Part shown: one piece after another, positions 8,584 to 8,845 of the stretch
How positions within the stretch are numbered: the stretch's first letter is position 1
How the letters are laid out: each line of letters starts with the position of its first letter
Origin: Rickettsia typhi
Lineage (GTDB): Bacteria > Pseudomonadota > Gammaproteobacteria > Burkholderiales > Burkholderiaceae_C
Reading direction: 5' to 3'
DNA length: 8,845 nucleotides
Assembly: GCA_943325485.2 (NCBI GenBank)
Contig: CALPPP020000039.1
Location: 1-8,845 of the forward strand
Notes under the pieces: model-generated
Seen by the model: the letters and a program-made list of their open reading frames with translations, nothing else
The model's database searches: none
What the model was told of the DNA's origin: nothing
Position numbers and translations under genes: made by a program

Positions 8584-8845
8584 ATGAGCGCCTTTGACAA
8601 TTTTGTAGGAACCCGCGAGGTGAGCGACGCCCACCGCTTTGACACCCAAGCACTGACGCTGTGGCTGCAAGCCCATATGCCGGGTTTTGCTGGCCCCTTG
8701 GAAGTGGAGATGTTCAAAGGCGGGCAGTCCAACCCCACTTACAAACTCAACACCCCCAACAAAAGCTATGTGATGCGAGCCAAACCAGGGCCAGTCGCTA
8801 AGTTGCTTCCCTCGGCCCATGCGATTGAGCGCGAGTACGCGGTCA
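8584..8845 (+). CDS. APH-fold phosphotransferase family protein, N-terminal part (cut by the window end)
   Basis: Only the first 87 residues are present. They match the start of bacterial phosphotransferases related to the kinase domain of ACAD10/ACAD11 and to LvaA. After a short acidic N-terminus come FKGGQSNPTYKL (44-55), the glycine-rich nucleotide loop; YVMRAKPGP (62-70), with the strand that carries the ATP-contacting basic residue; and KLLPSAHAIEREY (73-85), whose glutamate would pair with it. LvaA phosphorylates 4-hydroxyacyl-CoA during levulinate use in Pseudomonas, and the ACAD10/11 kinase domain acts on 4-hydroxyacyl-CoAs. A similar role here is inference from the family, supported loosely by nearby acyl-CoA genes. 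Aminoglycoside resistance is unlikely given these motifs. The ATG is 4 nt after the regulator's stop with no strong Shine-Dalgarno, suggesting coupling. The frame is open to the last base. Confidence 0.85.
   Translation, partial: MSAFDNFVGTREVSDAHRFDTQALTLWLQAHMPGFAGPLEVEMFKGGQSNPTYKLNTPNKSYVMRAKPGPVAKLLPSAHAIEREYAV

Noticed and set aside
8070..8738. Open frame of 222 codons on the - strand opposite the Crp-type gene
   Set aside because: It is antisense to a well-supported regulator and shows no recognisable domain.

Overview
The window looks like an ordinary chromosomal stretch of a betaproteobacterium in the order Burkholderiales, most likely family Comamonadaceae (Limnohabitans/Rhodoferax-like). 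The reasons are the lpxK–Trm112–kdsB–adk gene order, the style of LexA and adenylate kinase (long cysteine-free LID), and the Crp-type regulator next to an APH-fold phosphotransferase. This placement rests on recalled protein similarity and gene order, not on a database search. There are no RNA genes, insertion sequences, CRISPR arrays or phage genes that I can support, and no gene-free stretch longer than about 110 bases.

Layout. Bases 2-2685 (+) form a compact cell-envelope and nucleotide block: lpxK (lipid A 4'-kinase), a 60-residue Trm112-family protein overlapping it by 20 nt, kdsB (CMP-KDO synthetase) starting at TTG directly after the Trm112 stop, then an 88-nt gap with an imperfect direct repeat and adk. 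Bases 2676-3656 (-) hold an L-asparaginase that converges on adk; the two stop codons sit in one 10-bp palindrome. Bases 3657-3765 are a divergent regulatory region with two tandem LexA (SOS) boxes. lexA (3766-4431, +) and a 90-residue protein of unknown function (4450-4722, +) follow, probably as one operon. A glutathione S-transferase (4729-5391, -) converges on them.

From 5493 rightward is acyl-CoA metabolism. A two-domain 3-hydroxyacyl-CoA dehydrogenase of the PaaH/PaaC type is followed 3 nt later by a crotonase-fold protein of the PaaG / alternative oxepin-CoA hydrolase kind. This pair would fit phenylacetyl-CoA ring degradation or a related beta-oxidation route. After a strong hairpin come a Crp/Fnr-family regulator and, 4 nt downstream, the start of an APH-fold phosphotransferase of the ACAD10/11-N-terminal or LvaA type, cut by the window end.

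No wholly new system is evident. The items most worth a second look are the two-box SOS control region shared with the divergent asparaginase, the uncharacterised SOS-linked 90-residue gene whose ribosome-binding leader copies that of lexA, the in-frame Trm112/kdsB junction separated by a single TGA, and the crotonase that lacks both hydratase glutamates but keeps the isomerase-type aspartate.
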